From the NCBI GenBank assembly GCA_900548275.1, contig URJY01000023.1:1-36537 (forward strand): DNA of 36,537 nucleotides, given 5' to 3'. The position numbers were made by a program, and so were the translations under genes. Positions within the stretch are counted from its first letter, which is position 1, and each line of letters opens with the position of its first letter. Below the pieces are notes generated by a model, which was given only the letters and a program-made list of their open reading frames with translations, made no database searches and was not told the DNA's origin. Shown here piece by piece: positions 24,464 through 31,533 of the stretch. Source of the DNA: an uncultured Opitutales bacterium (GTDB lineage Bacteria; Verrucomicrobiota; Verrucomicrobiia; Opitutales; Intestinicryptomonadaceae).

Positions 24464-26965
24464 TTAGAATACCGTGCCGAACGAGAAGTTGAACTGCATG
24501 CCGTCGTCGTTATACGGGCCAGTTTTCCACGGGAAGCCCAAGTCTATGCGCATCGGCGCGCCCATCAGCAGGATTCTGAAGCCCACGCCGAAGTCGGAAT
24601 TGTAGTCCGAGGGGTCCCAGTCCCACTCGCCCGTGTTGACGAAACCGATGTCGTAGAACACCGCAAAGCGCACGGGGTTGAAAAGCTCTATCGAATATTC
24701 CGCCGACGCGAACGCGAACGTCTTGCCGCCGTACGCCTCGCCCGTAATCGGGTCGATTCTGCCCACTTTGCGGTATTTGAAACCGCGCATATTGTAGCCG
24801 CCGCCGAGGAAGTACTGCTCGAAATACGGCACGTCCTTGCCGCCGTAGCCGATAACCGTACCCGTTCTGCCGACGAACGAAAGCACTTGGTTGCCCATTT
24901 CGAAAGTCGGAATCCACCAGCCCGCGCGTCCCTCAATGCGGTACAAATTCGTCTGACCGAGGAACGGCCCGCCCGCAACGTCTTGGATGAATTCGAAGCG
25001 CGTGCCGCGCGTGGGTGTCATCAAACTGTCGCGCGAGTCGCGCAGGAACGAAAGGCTCATCTGCGAAAGCGAGCGTTCGCCGACGTCGCCGCGCCACGTT
25101 TTCATAACGGGGTCGGGGCCTTCGATAAGCTTTTTGTCGACGTCGTAAATATCGACAAGCTCGAGCTTGTATGCAAGGCGCGCTTCGATGAGTTCGTAGA
25201 CGCGTTTGCGCAAATAGTTTGTCGCGCCCAGACGCACTTCGGAATAGTAGTCGGAATAATAGCCCGTGTCGGTTCGGTACGCGTCGATACCGTACGCCAA
25301 ATTGCGGTTGAACACCCACGGTTCTTCGAAGCTGACGATAATCTGATTGCTCTTCAGACCGATTGACCCGCGGATTCTGAACTTCTGCCCCGCGCCCTGA
25401 AAGTAGTTTTTGTAGTTTTCGTAGTCGAAGTTGCCCTGCGTGATTTCGACGGTTGCGACCAAGCTTTCGATTGTGCTGAAGCCCGCGCCGAACGTGAGGT
25501 TGCCCGTGCGCCCCTCCTTCACCACGATGCGCAGATTGCGGCGGTTGGGGATGTTGGTAGCCTCGGGCGAGAGCGTTACTTCGTCGAAGAAGCGCGTTTC
25601 CTTGAGTCGGTTTTCGGACGACTTCATTCGCGCGAGGTCGAAGATGTCTCCGGGGGCGAGCGCGAGTTCGCGGATGATTACCTCGCTTTTCGTCTTCGAG
25701 TTGCCCTGAATGTTTATCGATTCGAGGTAGAATTTTCCGCTTTCGATGATGTCGATTACCAAGTCGATGTCGCCCGTTTCGACGTTGGGCTTGCGGAGCG
25801 CGCGCACGATTGTGTCTATATAGCCGTATTCGCCGTAATAGATTCTGATTTTTTCAATCATTTCGTCCACTTTCGAGGGCGAGAACACGTTGCCCGTCGT
25901 GAGGTCGTAGTACTCCACGAACGGCATAAGTTTTTCCGATTTGAAAAGCTTGTTGTTTTTGAACGAGACCTTGCCGACCTTGTACTGCCTGTTCGGCACG
26001 ATATTGATTACGATGTCCATATCGCCGGGGTTGTCGGCGTCGGGGAACTCGAACTTGATTTTCGATTCGTCGATTTCCACGTCGAGGTAGCCGTGGTCGC
26101 GGTATACCTTGCGGAGCTTTTCGATGTCGGCTTGGAATTCCTCGTCCTTGAAGCGTCCGTTGTCGGTGATGTGCGAGATAATCGGAATCCAAGTGTCGGT
26201 TTTCATCTCCTTGAGGAGCTTGAGCGAATTGAGCTCGGCGGGGTTGTCCTTTGCGAACATATAGTGCCCGATTCTGCCGAAGAACCCGTATTCCTTTTCG
26301 ACGTTCGGGTCGCCCGTAAAGCGGATGTTCTGGATTTCGATGTCCGCGCCCTCGTCGATGTCGAAAATTACCGCGCCCTTGCCCTGCTCGTCGTTGCGCT
26401 CGACGGAAAAATTGACCTTTGCGAGCGAGTAGCCCTTTTTCTGGTAGAAAGCCTTGAGTTTGTCGGCGTCGCGCTTGACCTCGACTTCGCTGAGCGTCGA
26501 GCCCGCGTACGACGAAATTTCCTCCTGCAGTCTGCGCGCCGAATATTCCTTGTTGCCCTTGAACACAACTTGGCTGACCCTGTATTTCGGCACAATTACA
26601 AATTCGATGTCCATTCCGCCGTTTGCCGAAGCCGTGCGGGTTGCGTCGATTGCGTCGTAAAGCCCCGTCTGGTAGAGCGAGCGGATTGACTGGTCGAGCG
26701 ATTTCTGGTCGAACTTCATTCCCTTGCGGAGTCTGACGTGCGCCCTGACCGCCTCTTCCGCGACGGTTTTCGGACCTTCGATTTTGTATGTTATGCGGTT
26801 GATTGTAAGCGACTGTTCGTCGATTTTCTTTCCGCCCGCGACCTGCGCCGAGACCGCCGTGCAAAGCGCGAATGCGCCGAAGACCGCGAGGCATTTGAGC
26901 GCGAACGAAACTCCGCCGAGAGCCCTTACCGCAGCCGTGTAAATTGGTTTACTATACTTGTACAT
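24464..26965 (-). CDS. bamA: Outer-membrane protein assembly factor BamA
   Basis: The 833-residue central Omp85 protein that folds and inserts outer-membrane barrels. A long signal peptide (about 1-40, ending AVSAQ) is followed by five POTRA domains (about 50-430, e.g. INRITYKIEGPKTV, VSQVVFKGNKEYSARRLQEE, VGKVSFKNNKLFKSEKLMPF) and a 16-strand barrel from about 470 to the C-terminal phenylalanine (FNFSFGTVF). The VRGF-type loop motif of the family appears as YNMRGFKYRKVG. The length is near that of E. coli BamA (810). The start codon lies inside the end of dnaB (14-bp overlap); no other start would keep the signal peptide intact. It is followed by skp. Confidence 0.96.
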   Translation of the reverse strand: MYKYSKPIYTAAVRALGGVSFALKCLAVFGAFALCTAVSAQVAGGKKIDEQSLTINRITYKIEGPKTVAEEAVRAHVRLRKGMKFDQKSLDQSIRSLYQTGLYDAIDATRTASANGGMDIEFVIVPKYRVSQVVFKGNKEYSARRLQEEISSYAGSTLSEVEVKRDADKLKAFYQKKGYSLAKVNFSVERNDEQGKGAVIFDIDEGADIEIQNIRFTGDPNVEKEYGFFGRIGHYMFAKDNPAELNSLKLLKEMKTDTWIPIISHITDNGRFKDEEFQADIEKLRKVYRDHGYLDVEIDESKIKFEFPDADNPGDMDIVINIVPNRQYKVGKVSFKNNKLFKSEKLMPFVEYYDLTTGNVFSPSKVDEMIEKIRIYYGEYGYIDTIVRALRKPNVETGDIDLVIDIIESGKFYLESINIQGNSKTKSEVIIRELALAPGDIFDLARMKSSENRLKETRFFDEVTLSPEATNIPNRRNLRIVVKEGRTGNLTFGAGFSTIESLVATVEITQGNFDYENYKNYFQGAGQKFRIRGSIGLKSNQIIVSFEEPWVFNRNLAYGIDAYRTDTGYYSDYYSEVRLGATNYLRKRVYELIEARLAYKLELVDIYDVDKKLIEGPDPVMKTWRGDVGERSLSQMSLSFLRDSRDSLMTPTRGTRFEFIQDVAGGPFLGQTNLYRIEGRAGWWIPTFEMGNQVLSFVGRTGTVIGYGGKDVPYFEQYFLGGGYNMRGFKYRKVGRIDPITGEAYGGKTFAFASAEYSIELFNPVRFAVFYDIGFVNTGEWDWDPSDYNSDFGVGFRILLMGAPMRIDLGFPWKTGPYNDDGMQFNFSFGTVF

Positions 26966-28382
26966 TTTCCGTATCGAGGTAGTTTTCGTAGCGGGTGTAG
27001 CTTCTGTTGAACAGCAGCGTTACGACGCCCGTCGGGCCGTTTCTTTGTTTTGCCAGTTCCACCCTGATGAGCCAGTTCTGGTTTCCCGTCGATTCTTCAT
27101 CTGTGGCAGATTTCCGCTGTCTGCTCAAGAGTAAAATTGCGTCCGCGTCCTGTTCGATTGAGCCCGATTCGCGCAGGTCGCTCGGGCGCGGATTACGCTG
27201 GTCCTTTTCGCTGTCGCGGTTGAGCTGCGCCAGAACTATCACGGGGCACATAAGCTCTTTCGACATCGCCTTCATTCCGCGCGAGATTTCCGCAACTTCC
27301 TGTTCGCGCGGCACCGAAGGATCCGAACCGCGAAGCAGCTGCAAATAGTCGACAATCACCAAGCCGAGCTTTCCGCCGAGCTGTTGGTGGAGGCGGCGCG
27401 CCTTCGCCCTCATTTCGAGAATCGAAATACCCGCAGTGTCGTCAATCCAAAGGGGCGCGTTTTTGAGCTCGTTCGCCGTCGTGTTGATTCCGCGCAGTTC
27501 CTCTTGGTTGATGCGCCCCATACTCAGCTTGTGCTGGTCGATTCGCGCGCGAGAGGCAATCATACGGCTGTAGAGCTGTTCGCCCAACATTTCGAGCGAA
27601 AATATAAGCGTCGGTTTCGGGTCGCGCCCGAATAGTGCCGATTCCGCTATGTTCAGCGCAATCGACGTTTTGCCCGTACCCGGTCGCCCCGCAATGACAA
27701 TCATTTCGTTGGCGTGCAGACCGCGCATCATATTGTCGAGCCCCGTAAAGCCCGTGGGCACGCCCATCAGCTCGCCCTTGCTTGCGATGAGCTTGTTGAT
27801 TAGGGCAACCGCGCCCTCCACCTGCTCGCTCGCCTTTTTGACGGAATCGCCAACTCTGTCTTGGCTGATTCCCAAAATCTTCTCCTCCACGCCCTCGATG
27901 AACGTATCGATTCCGCCGCGGTTTGCATAGGCGTTTTCGATTGTCTCGGAGCAGGCGCGGATGATTTCGCGCATAAAGTATTTTTCGCGCAGAATTTCAA
28001 TCCACTGGCGGTAGTGCGTATATGTTTCGATTCGCCCCGCGATGTTGTTGATTGCGACGACCCCGCCGACCTGCTCGAGCGCATTGCGCTTTTTAAGATA
28101 TTCCGCGAGAACGATTTCGTCGATATTCGCGCCCTCGCTGTAGAGTGCCAACAACGCCTCGTAGATGATTCTGTGCTGCGGCTTGAAAAAATAGTCCGCG
28201 CGAACCTTTAGCGACACGCACTGCGTGATGACTTCGTTTGCCCCGTCGATTAGAATCGCGGCGATAACGCCCTCTTCGGCGTCCAGATTGTGCGGCAACT
28301 GGCGGCCGAGTTCGTCGGTCGTCTTCGTCGCATCGCGGCGTTTGCGGGTTGTCGGCTTTCTGTTCTCGTCTGCGTCTGCCAT
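26952..28382 (-). CDS. dnaB: Replicative DNA helicase DnaB
   Basis: A 476-residue hexameric helicase that unwinds DNA at the fork and binds primase. A basic N-terminal tail is followed by the DnaB N domain (about 27-130, LPHNLDAEEGVIAAILIDG). The RecA-like domain has Walker A GRPGTGKT (232-239), Walker B LVIVDYLQLL and QLNRDSE, then RPSDLRESGSIEQDADAIL. The arginine-finger region and C-terminal strands are intact. The frame is open far upstream across rplI; the ATG at 28382 begins the family sequence and leaves a 217-bp gap to rplI. The order rplI-dnaB is common in bacteria. No intein is present. Confidence 0.96.
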   Translation of the reverse strand: MADADENRKPTTRKRRDATKTTDELGRQLPHNLDAEEGVIAAILIDGANEVITQCVSLKVRADYFFKPQHRIIYEALLALYSEGANIDEIVLAEYLKKRNALEQVGGVVAINNIAGRIETYTHYRQWIEILREKYFMREIIRACSETIENAYANRGGIDTFIEGVEEKILGISQDRVGDSVKKASEQVEGAVALINKLIASKGELMGVPTGFTGLDNMMRGLHANEMIVIAGRPGTGKTSIALNIAESALFGRDPKPTLIFSLEMLGEQLYSRMIASRARIDQHKLSMGRINQEELRGINTTANELKNAPLWIDDTAGISILEMRAKARRLHQQLGGKLGLVIVDYLQLLRGSDPSVPREQEVAEISRGMKAMSKELMCPVIVLAQLNRDSEKDQRNPRPSDLRESGSIEQDADAILLLSRQRKSATDEESTGNQNWLIRVELAKQRNGPTGVVTLLFNRSYTRYENYLDTENVQV

Positions 28383-28573
28383 ATATGCCTTTCGTGAATG
28401 CGCGTTCCGTCGGGTTGCGGAAATTCTTTCGTAAAGGTCGAAAAAACTCCGCAGGCTGCCCGAATTACGCATTGCATAACAGGGGGCGCGGCACTTTGCG
28501 AGGCGCGTCATATCTACTGCAAAACTCGACGAGCCTTTTATAGCCGCGCCGAGTTCGACTTTACATAAATTCC

Positions 28574-28588
28574 GCCGAAAATTTCGGC
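28574..28588 (-). terminator. Hairpin after rplI, possible attenuator
   Basis: A symmetric sequence GCCGAAAATTTCGGC, able to form a 5-bp stem with a 5-nt loop, lies 11 bp beyond the rplI stop in the rplI-dnaB gap. There is no T run on the minus strand, so it may be a partial terminator, an RNA end-protecting hairpin or chance. Confidence 0.28.
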
Positions 28589-28599
28589 AAAATACAACG

Positions 28600-29085
28600 T
28601 TATTTCGATTCTTCCACTGTTTCGCTGATCGGGTTTTCCGAAACAACTTCGAAGTGGATGTCAATCTTAACGTCTTTGTGGAGCTTAATCTGGGCAGTGT
28701 GCTTGCCGAGTTCCTTGACGGGAGCAGCCATATGAACAGCCTTCTTGGGCAGTTCGATGCCGCCTTCGGCGATTTTCGCAACGATGTCGGCAGCCGTAAC
28801 CGAACCGAACATTTTGCCGCCTTCGCCCGTCTTGACCGCGAACGCAATCGACATAGCTTCGATGGCCTTCGAAAGAGCCTGAGCGTTTTCCAATTCCTTG
28901 GCTTCGCGCAGTTCGCGAGCCTTGATAAGGGCTTCGATTTGCTTCTTGTTAGCCTTGCTTACGGGAATCGCGATTTTCTGCGGGTAGAGAAAATTGCGGG
29001 CATAACCCGCCTTTACGGAAACCTGTTCGCCTTCGCCGCCGAGATTTTCAACGGGCTTGACCAGTAATACTTTGCTTATTGCCAT
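28600..29085 (-). CDS. rplI: 50S ribosomal protein L9
   Basis: A 161-residue L9, which binds 23S rRNA near the L1 stalk. The N-terminal domain (1-52) has the family motif GGEGEQVSVKAGYARNFLYP. A long connecting helix spans about 42-75 and the C-terminal domain begins near VKTGEGGKMFGSVTAADIV. An acidic tail of about 12 residues (VVSENPISETVEESK) is slightly longer than in many L9 proteins. It follows ssb by 52 bp. The expected neighbour rpsR is not in that gap. Confidence 0.97.
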   Translation of the reverse strand: MAISKVLLVKPVENLGGEGEQVSVKAGYARNFLYPQKIAIPVSKANKKQIEALIKARELREAKELENAQALSKAIEAMSIAFAVKTGEGGKMFGSVTAADIVAKIAEGGIELPKKAVHMAAPVKELGKHTAQIKLHKDVKIDIHFEVVSENPISETVEESK

Positions 29086-29137
29086 AATAGTTGTTGTTAA
29101 GGTTTAAAAATTTTGTCGTAGGAAAATCCGAAATAAA

Positions 29138-29608
29138 TCAGAACGGAACGTCGTCGTCCTCGATGTCGTCGTTTCTGGGACGCGCCGCCGCAGGGCGCGA
29201 GCCGCCGCGGGGTTGGGGTGCGGAATATTCCGCGTCGTAGCCGCCGTTGCCGAAGCCGCCGCCGTTTGAGTCGCGCGCGCCGCCGACAAACTCGAAGCGT
29301 TCGAGAACGACCATAAGCTTGGTGCGTTTCTGCCCCGTCTGCTTGTCTTCCCACGAGTCCTGACGCAAACGCCCCTCGACGAGAATGGGCTTGCCCTTGG
29401 TGAAATACTTGGCGATGTTCTCGGCGGATCTGCCGAAGCAGTCGATTTCCACAAAGCACGTTTCGTCGCGCGAAGAACCGTCCTGCGAGTTGTAGGAGCG
29501 GTTTACCGCTATCGAAAAACGGCAGACGCTCGTTCCGCTCTGGGTCTGTCTCAGCTCGGGGTCGCGGGTGAGATTGCCCATCAAAATTACTTTGTTAAAC
29601 GACGGCAT
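29138..29608 (-). CDS. ssb: Single-stranded DNA-binding protein
   Basis: A 156-residue SSB. The OB fold (1 to about 110) starts FNKVILMGNLTRDPELRQT and includes FVEIDCFGRSAENIAKYFTKG and WEDKQTGQKRTK. A Gly- and Asn-rich linker follows (GGGFGNGGYDAEY), and the acidic tip DDDVPF binds partner proteins. A GGAG at 29614-29617 sits 5 nt from the ATG and is one of the clearer ribosome sites in the window. It lies between rpsF and rplI, the rpsF-ssb arrangement known from many bacteria. Confidence 0.96.
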   Translation of the reverse strand: MPSFNKVILMGNLTRDPELRQTQSGTSVCRFSIAVNRSYNSQDGSSRDETCFVEIDCFGRSAENIAKYFTKGKPILVEGRLRQDSWEDKQTGQKRTKLMVVLERFEFVGGARDSNGGGFGNGGYDAEYSAPQPRGGSRPAAARPRNDDIEDDDVPF

Positions 29609-29630
29609 AATCGCTCCGTTCCCAATTCGG

Positions 29631-29921
29631 TTATTCCGCCATTACCAAAACGCGGTTTACCGTTTTGTCGAGGCGGAGTTTTTCCTTGATTGTATTGTTG
29701 GCTGTCGTCGGACCTTCGAATACGATTTCAACATAGATGCCTGCGGGGAACGCACGGTCTGTGGTGCGGGCAAATGTCTTCTGTCCGAGGTTTTCTACCG
29801 ACAGAACCTTGCAGTTTGCCGATTCCACTACACCCTTGATTTTTTCAATGAGTGTTTCAACGGGGTCGTTGTAGCCTCTTGTGTCGAGGATAAACGTTGC
29901 TTTGTACTTCTTGTTATTCAT
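29631..29921 (-). CDS. rpsF: 30S ribosomal protein S6
   Basis: A 96-residue S6 when started at the ATG at 29921 (MNNKKYKATFILDTRGY). The fold shows as KATFILDTRGY, VETLIEKIKGVVESANCKV, FPAGIYVEIVFEG and LRLDKTVNRVLVM. The frame is open 12 codons upstream to a TTG at 29957 that would overlap the pth stop; the ATG gives the normal family length and a 32-bp gap to pth. S6 usually pairs with S18, whose gene is not present here. Confidence 0.94.
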   Translation of the reverse strand: MNNKKYKATFILDTRGYNDPVETLIEKIKGVVESANCKVLSVENLGQKTFARTTDRAFPAGIYVEIVFEGPTTANNTIKEKLRLDKTVNRVLVMAE

Positions 29922-29953
29922 ATTTTCAGATGTTTTTGTTAAATTTTCCGCGT

Positions 29954-30520
29954 TCAATGTCTGTTGACCACATTCTGGGCGGCTTCGACGCCCTTGGCGA
30001 GCATAAGCGAAAGACAGCCTTTTACGTCGAGCGATTTTATCGCCGCAAGGTCTTCGTCTCCGATTTTCCCGAGAACGTAGTCCGCCAAATCCATCGTTTT
30101 ATAGGGTTTTGCGCCTATGCCGATTCTGATTCTGGCGAACGTGTTTCCGCATTTGCCCATCACGTCGGCAACGCCGTTGTGCCCGCCCGAGGAACCGCCG
30201 ACGCTCAGCTTCATCCGCCCCGCGTCGAGGGTTATATCGTCGTAGACTACGACCGCTTCGGAGATGTCGAGCTTGAAGAACTTGAGAATTCTGGCGATTC
30301 CGTCGCCGCTCAAATTCATATAGCCGTCGGCAAATGCCACAACAAGCTGGTGCGCGCCGAGCGAGAGCTTCGCCGTCTGCGCCGCGCAAAATTTGTTGTA
30401 CGCAAAAGCCGCACCGCACGCCGCCGCGACTTCGCCGAGCACTATCCGCCCCGCGTTATGCCGCGTTCCGACATACTCCGCGCCCGTGTTGCCGAGCCCG
30501 ATTGCGATTTTTATTGACAT
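29954..30520 (-). CDS. pth: Peptidyl-tRNA hydrolase
   Basis: A 188-residue Pth, which frees tRNA from prematurely released peptidyl-tRNA. The catalytic His21 lies in TRHNAG, with Asn11 at GLGN, Asp94/Asp95 in VVYDDITLDAG and Asn115 in GGHNGV, so the active site is complete. Two family motifs deviate: the usual GLGNPG is GLGNTG, and the KPxTYMNLSG segment has become FADGYMNLSG. Length and the RIRIGIG motif are normal. It follows rplY with a 60-bp gap, the common rplY-pth pair. Confidence 0.95.
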   Translation of the reverse strand: MSIKIAIGLGNTGAEYVGTRHNAGRIVLGEVAAACGAAFAYNKFCAAQTAKLSLGAHQLVVAFADGYMNLSGDGIARILKFFKLDISEAVVVYDDITLDAGRMKLSVGGSSGGHNGVADVMGKCGNTFARIRIGIGAKPYKTMDLADYVLGKIGDEDLAAIKSLDVKGCLSLMLAKGVEAAQNVVNRH

Positions 30521-30580
30521 TTTGAAAGAACGCTCCGCCTTGCAACCCCGTCGTTTCGGGATTGCGAAGCGGAAAATATA

Positions 30581-31246
30581 CTACTTGGCAGCCTTCGCAT
30601 CCGCCGCGGGAGCGGCAGCAGCAGCGTCCGCCGCAGGAGCGGCAGCGTCGCCTTCCGCCACGGGAGCGGGTTCTTCTTCGACGACGATTTCGTTGCAGGT
30701 AACGAGGAGGTTTTCAAGATTCGAAGTAAATTCGACGCCTTCCGGAGGTACGACATCCTTGAGGTGGATTGCCTCGCCGACGTGCATACCCGAAACGTCG
30801 ATTGTAATCATTTCGGGCAGGTCGCGCGGGCGGCACTTTACGCGAACTTCGTGTTCGTGGATTTCGATAATGCCGTTTTCGTTCTTGACGCCGAAAGATT
30901 CCTCTTCGCCCACGAAGTGGAGCGGGAGAACCGCGTGCATCGGCTTGCCGCGTACGACTTCCACGAAATCGACGTGCAACAGCTTGTCCGTTACGGGATT
31001 GCGTTCAACGTCTTTGAGCATTGCGTAGCGCGACTCCGTGCCGTCGGAGAAGGACATATCAATGAGGACGGCCTTGCCGCTGATTGCCTTCAGTGCAACG
31101 GTAAGTTCTCTTTCGTCGATAAGGAGGTTCTTTTCGCCGCTTTCGCCGTAAATCACAGCCGGTATTTGACCGTTCTTGCGGTAACGTTTTGCGGTGTTGC
31201 CGCCAACGTCGGTTCTGATGGTTGTGTTGAGATTTATCTGTTTCAT
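30581..31246 (-). CDS. rplY: 50S ribosomal protein L25, CTC type
   Basis: A 221-residue L25 of the long CTC/TL5 form, which binds 5S rRNA. The N-terminal L25 domain (1-92) includes YRKNGQIPAVIYG and RNPVTDKLLHVDFVEV. The second TL5-type domain (about 93-185) includes DLPEMITIDVSGMHVGEAI and LKDVVPPEGVEF. A low-complexity Ala/Pro tail with repeated APAAD units fills 190-221. It is the first gene of the operon that runs through pth, rpsF, ssb, rplI, dnaB, bamA and skp. No Shine-Dalgarno sequence is evident before the ATG. Confidence 0.95.
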   Translation of the reverse strand: MKQINLNTTIRTDVGGNTAKRYRKNGQIPAVIYGESGEKNLLIDERELTVALKAISGKAVLIDMSFSDGTESRYAMLKDVERNPVTDKLLHVDFVEVVRGKPMHAVLPLHFVGEEESFGVKNENGIIEIHEHEVRVKCRPRDLPEMITIDVSGMHVGEAIHLKDVVPPEGVEFTSNLENLLVTCNEIVVEEEPAPVAEGDAAAPAADAAAAAPAADAKAAK

Positions 31247-31533
31247 TTTCGTGTAGTTATATATAAATTCTTACAGCCGCCTGCGCGTCAAATTTTATAA
31301 TCAGACACAAAGCCGTTGAATTAAAAAGGCGTATACTTTACGCACACGCACATCAAAATCAACAAAATTTTTTATTTATTTTTTATCCTACGCGATTTAT
31401 CGCCCCATTTTGCGGTTTTGTCAACAGAACAATAAAATCGGTCGATTTTGTCGAAATGCGGCGGCGTATATACTTGCGTCAGTCAGCCTAAGCGAATTTA
31501 ATCGGAGAAAAACTTCAATTCCTCTATTATATA
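31247..31533. promoter_or_regulatory. Divergent intergenic region between rplY and the GH42-like gene
   Basis: This 287-bp AT-rich gap separates the ribosomal operon and the first hydrolase, transcribed in opposite directions. For rplY, TTGACG (minus strand, 31291 to 31286) stands 18-20 bp from TTTATA/TATATA near 31260-31267. For the hydrolase, TATACT at 31469-31474 lies 59 bp before the ATG, with TTGTCG at 31448-31453 too close (15 bp) for a good -35. Both are weak guesses. No coding sequence or RNA gene was recognised here. Confidence 0.3.

Noticed and set aside
28383..28847. 155-codon N-terminal extension of DnaB
   Set aside because: The extension runs through rplI in another frame and is Arg/Ser-rich without family similarity; the DnaB sequence begins at the ATG at 28382.
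30581..30680. Repeated GC-rich codons at the end of rplY as a tandem DNA repeat
   Set aside because: They encode the low-complexity Ala/Pro tail of CTC-type L25, a common protein feature, and are not exact repeats.
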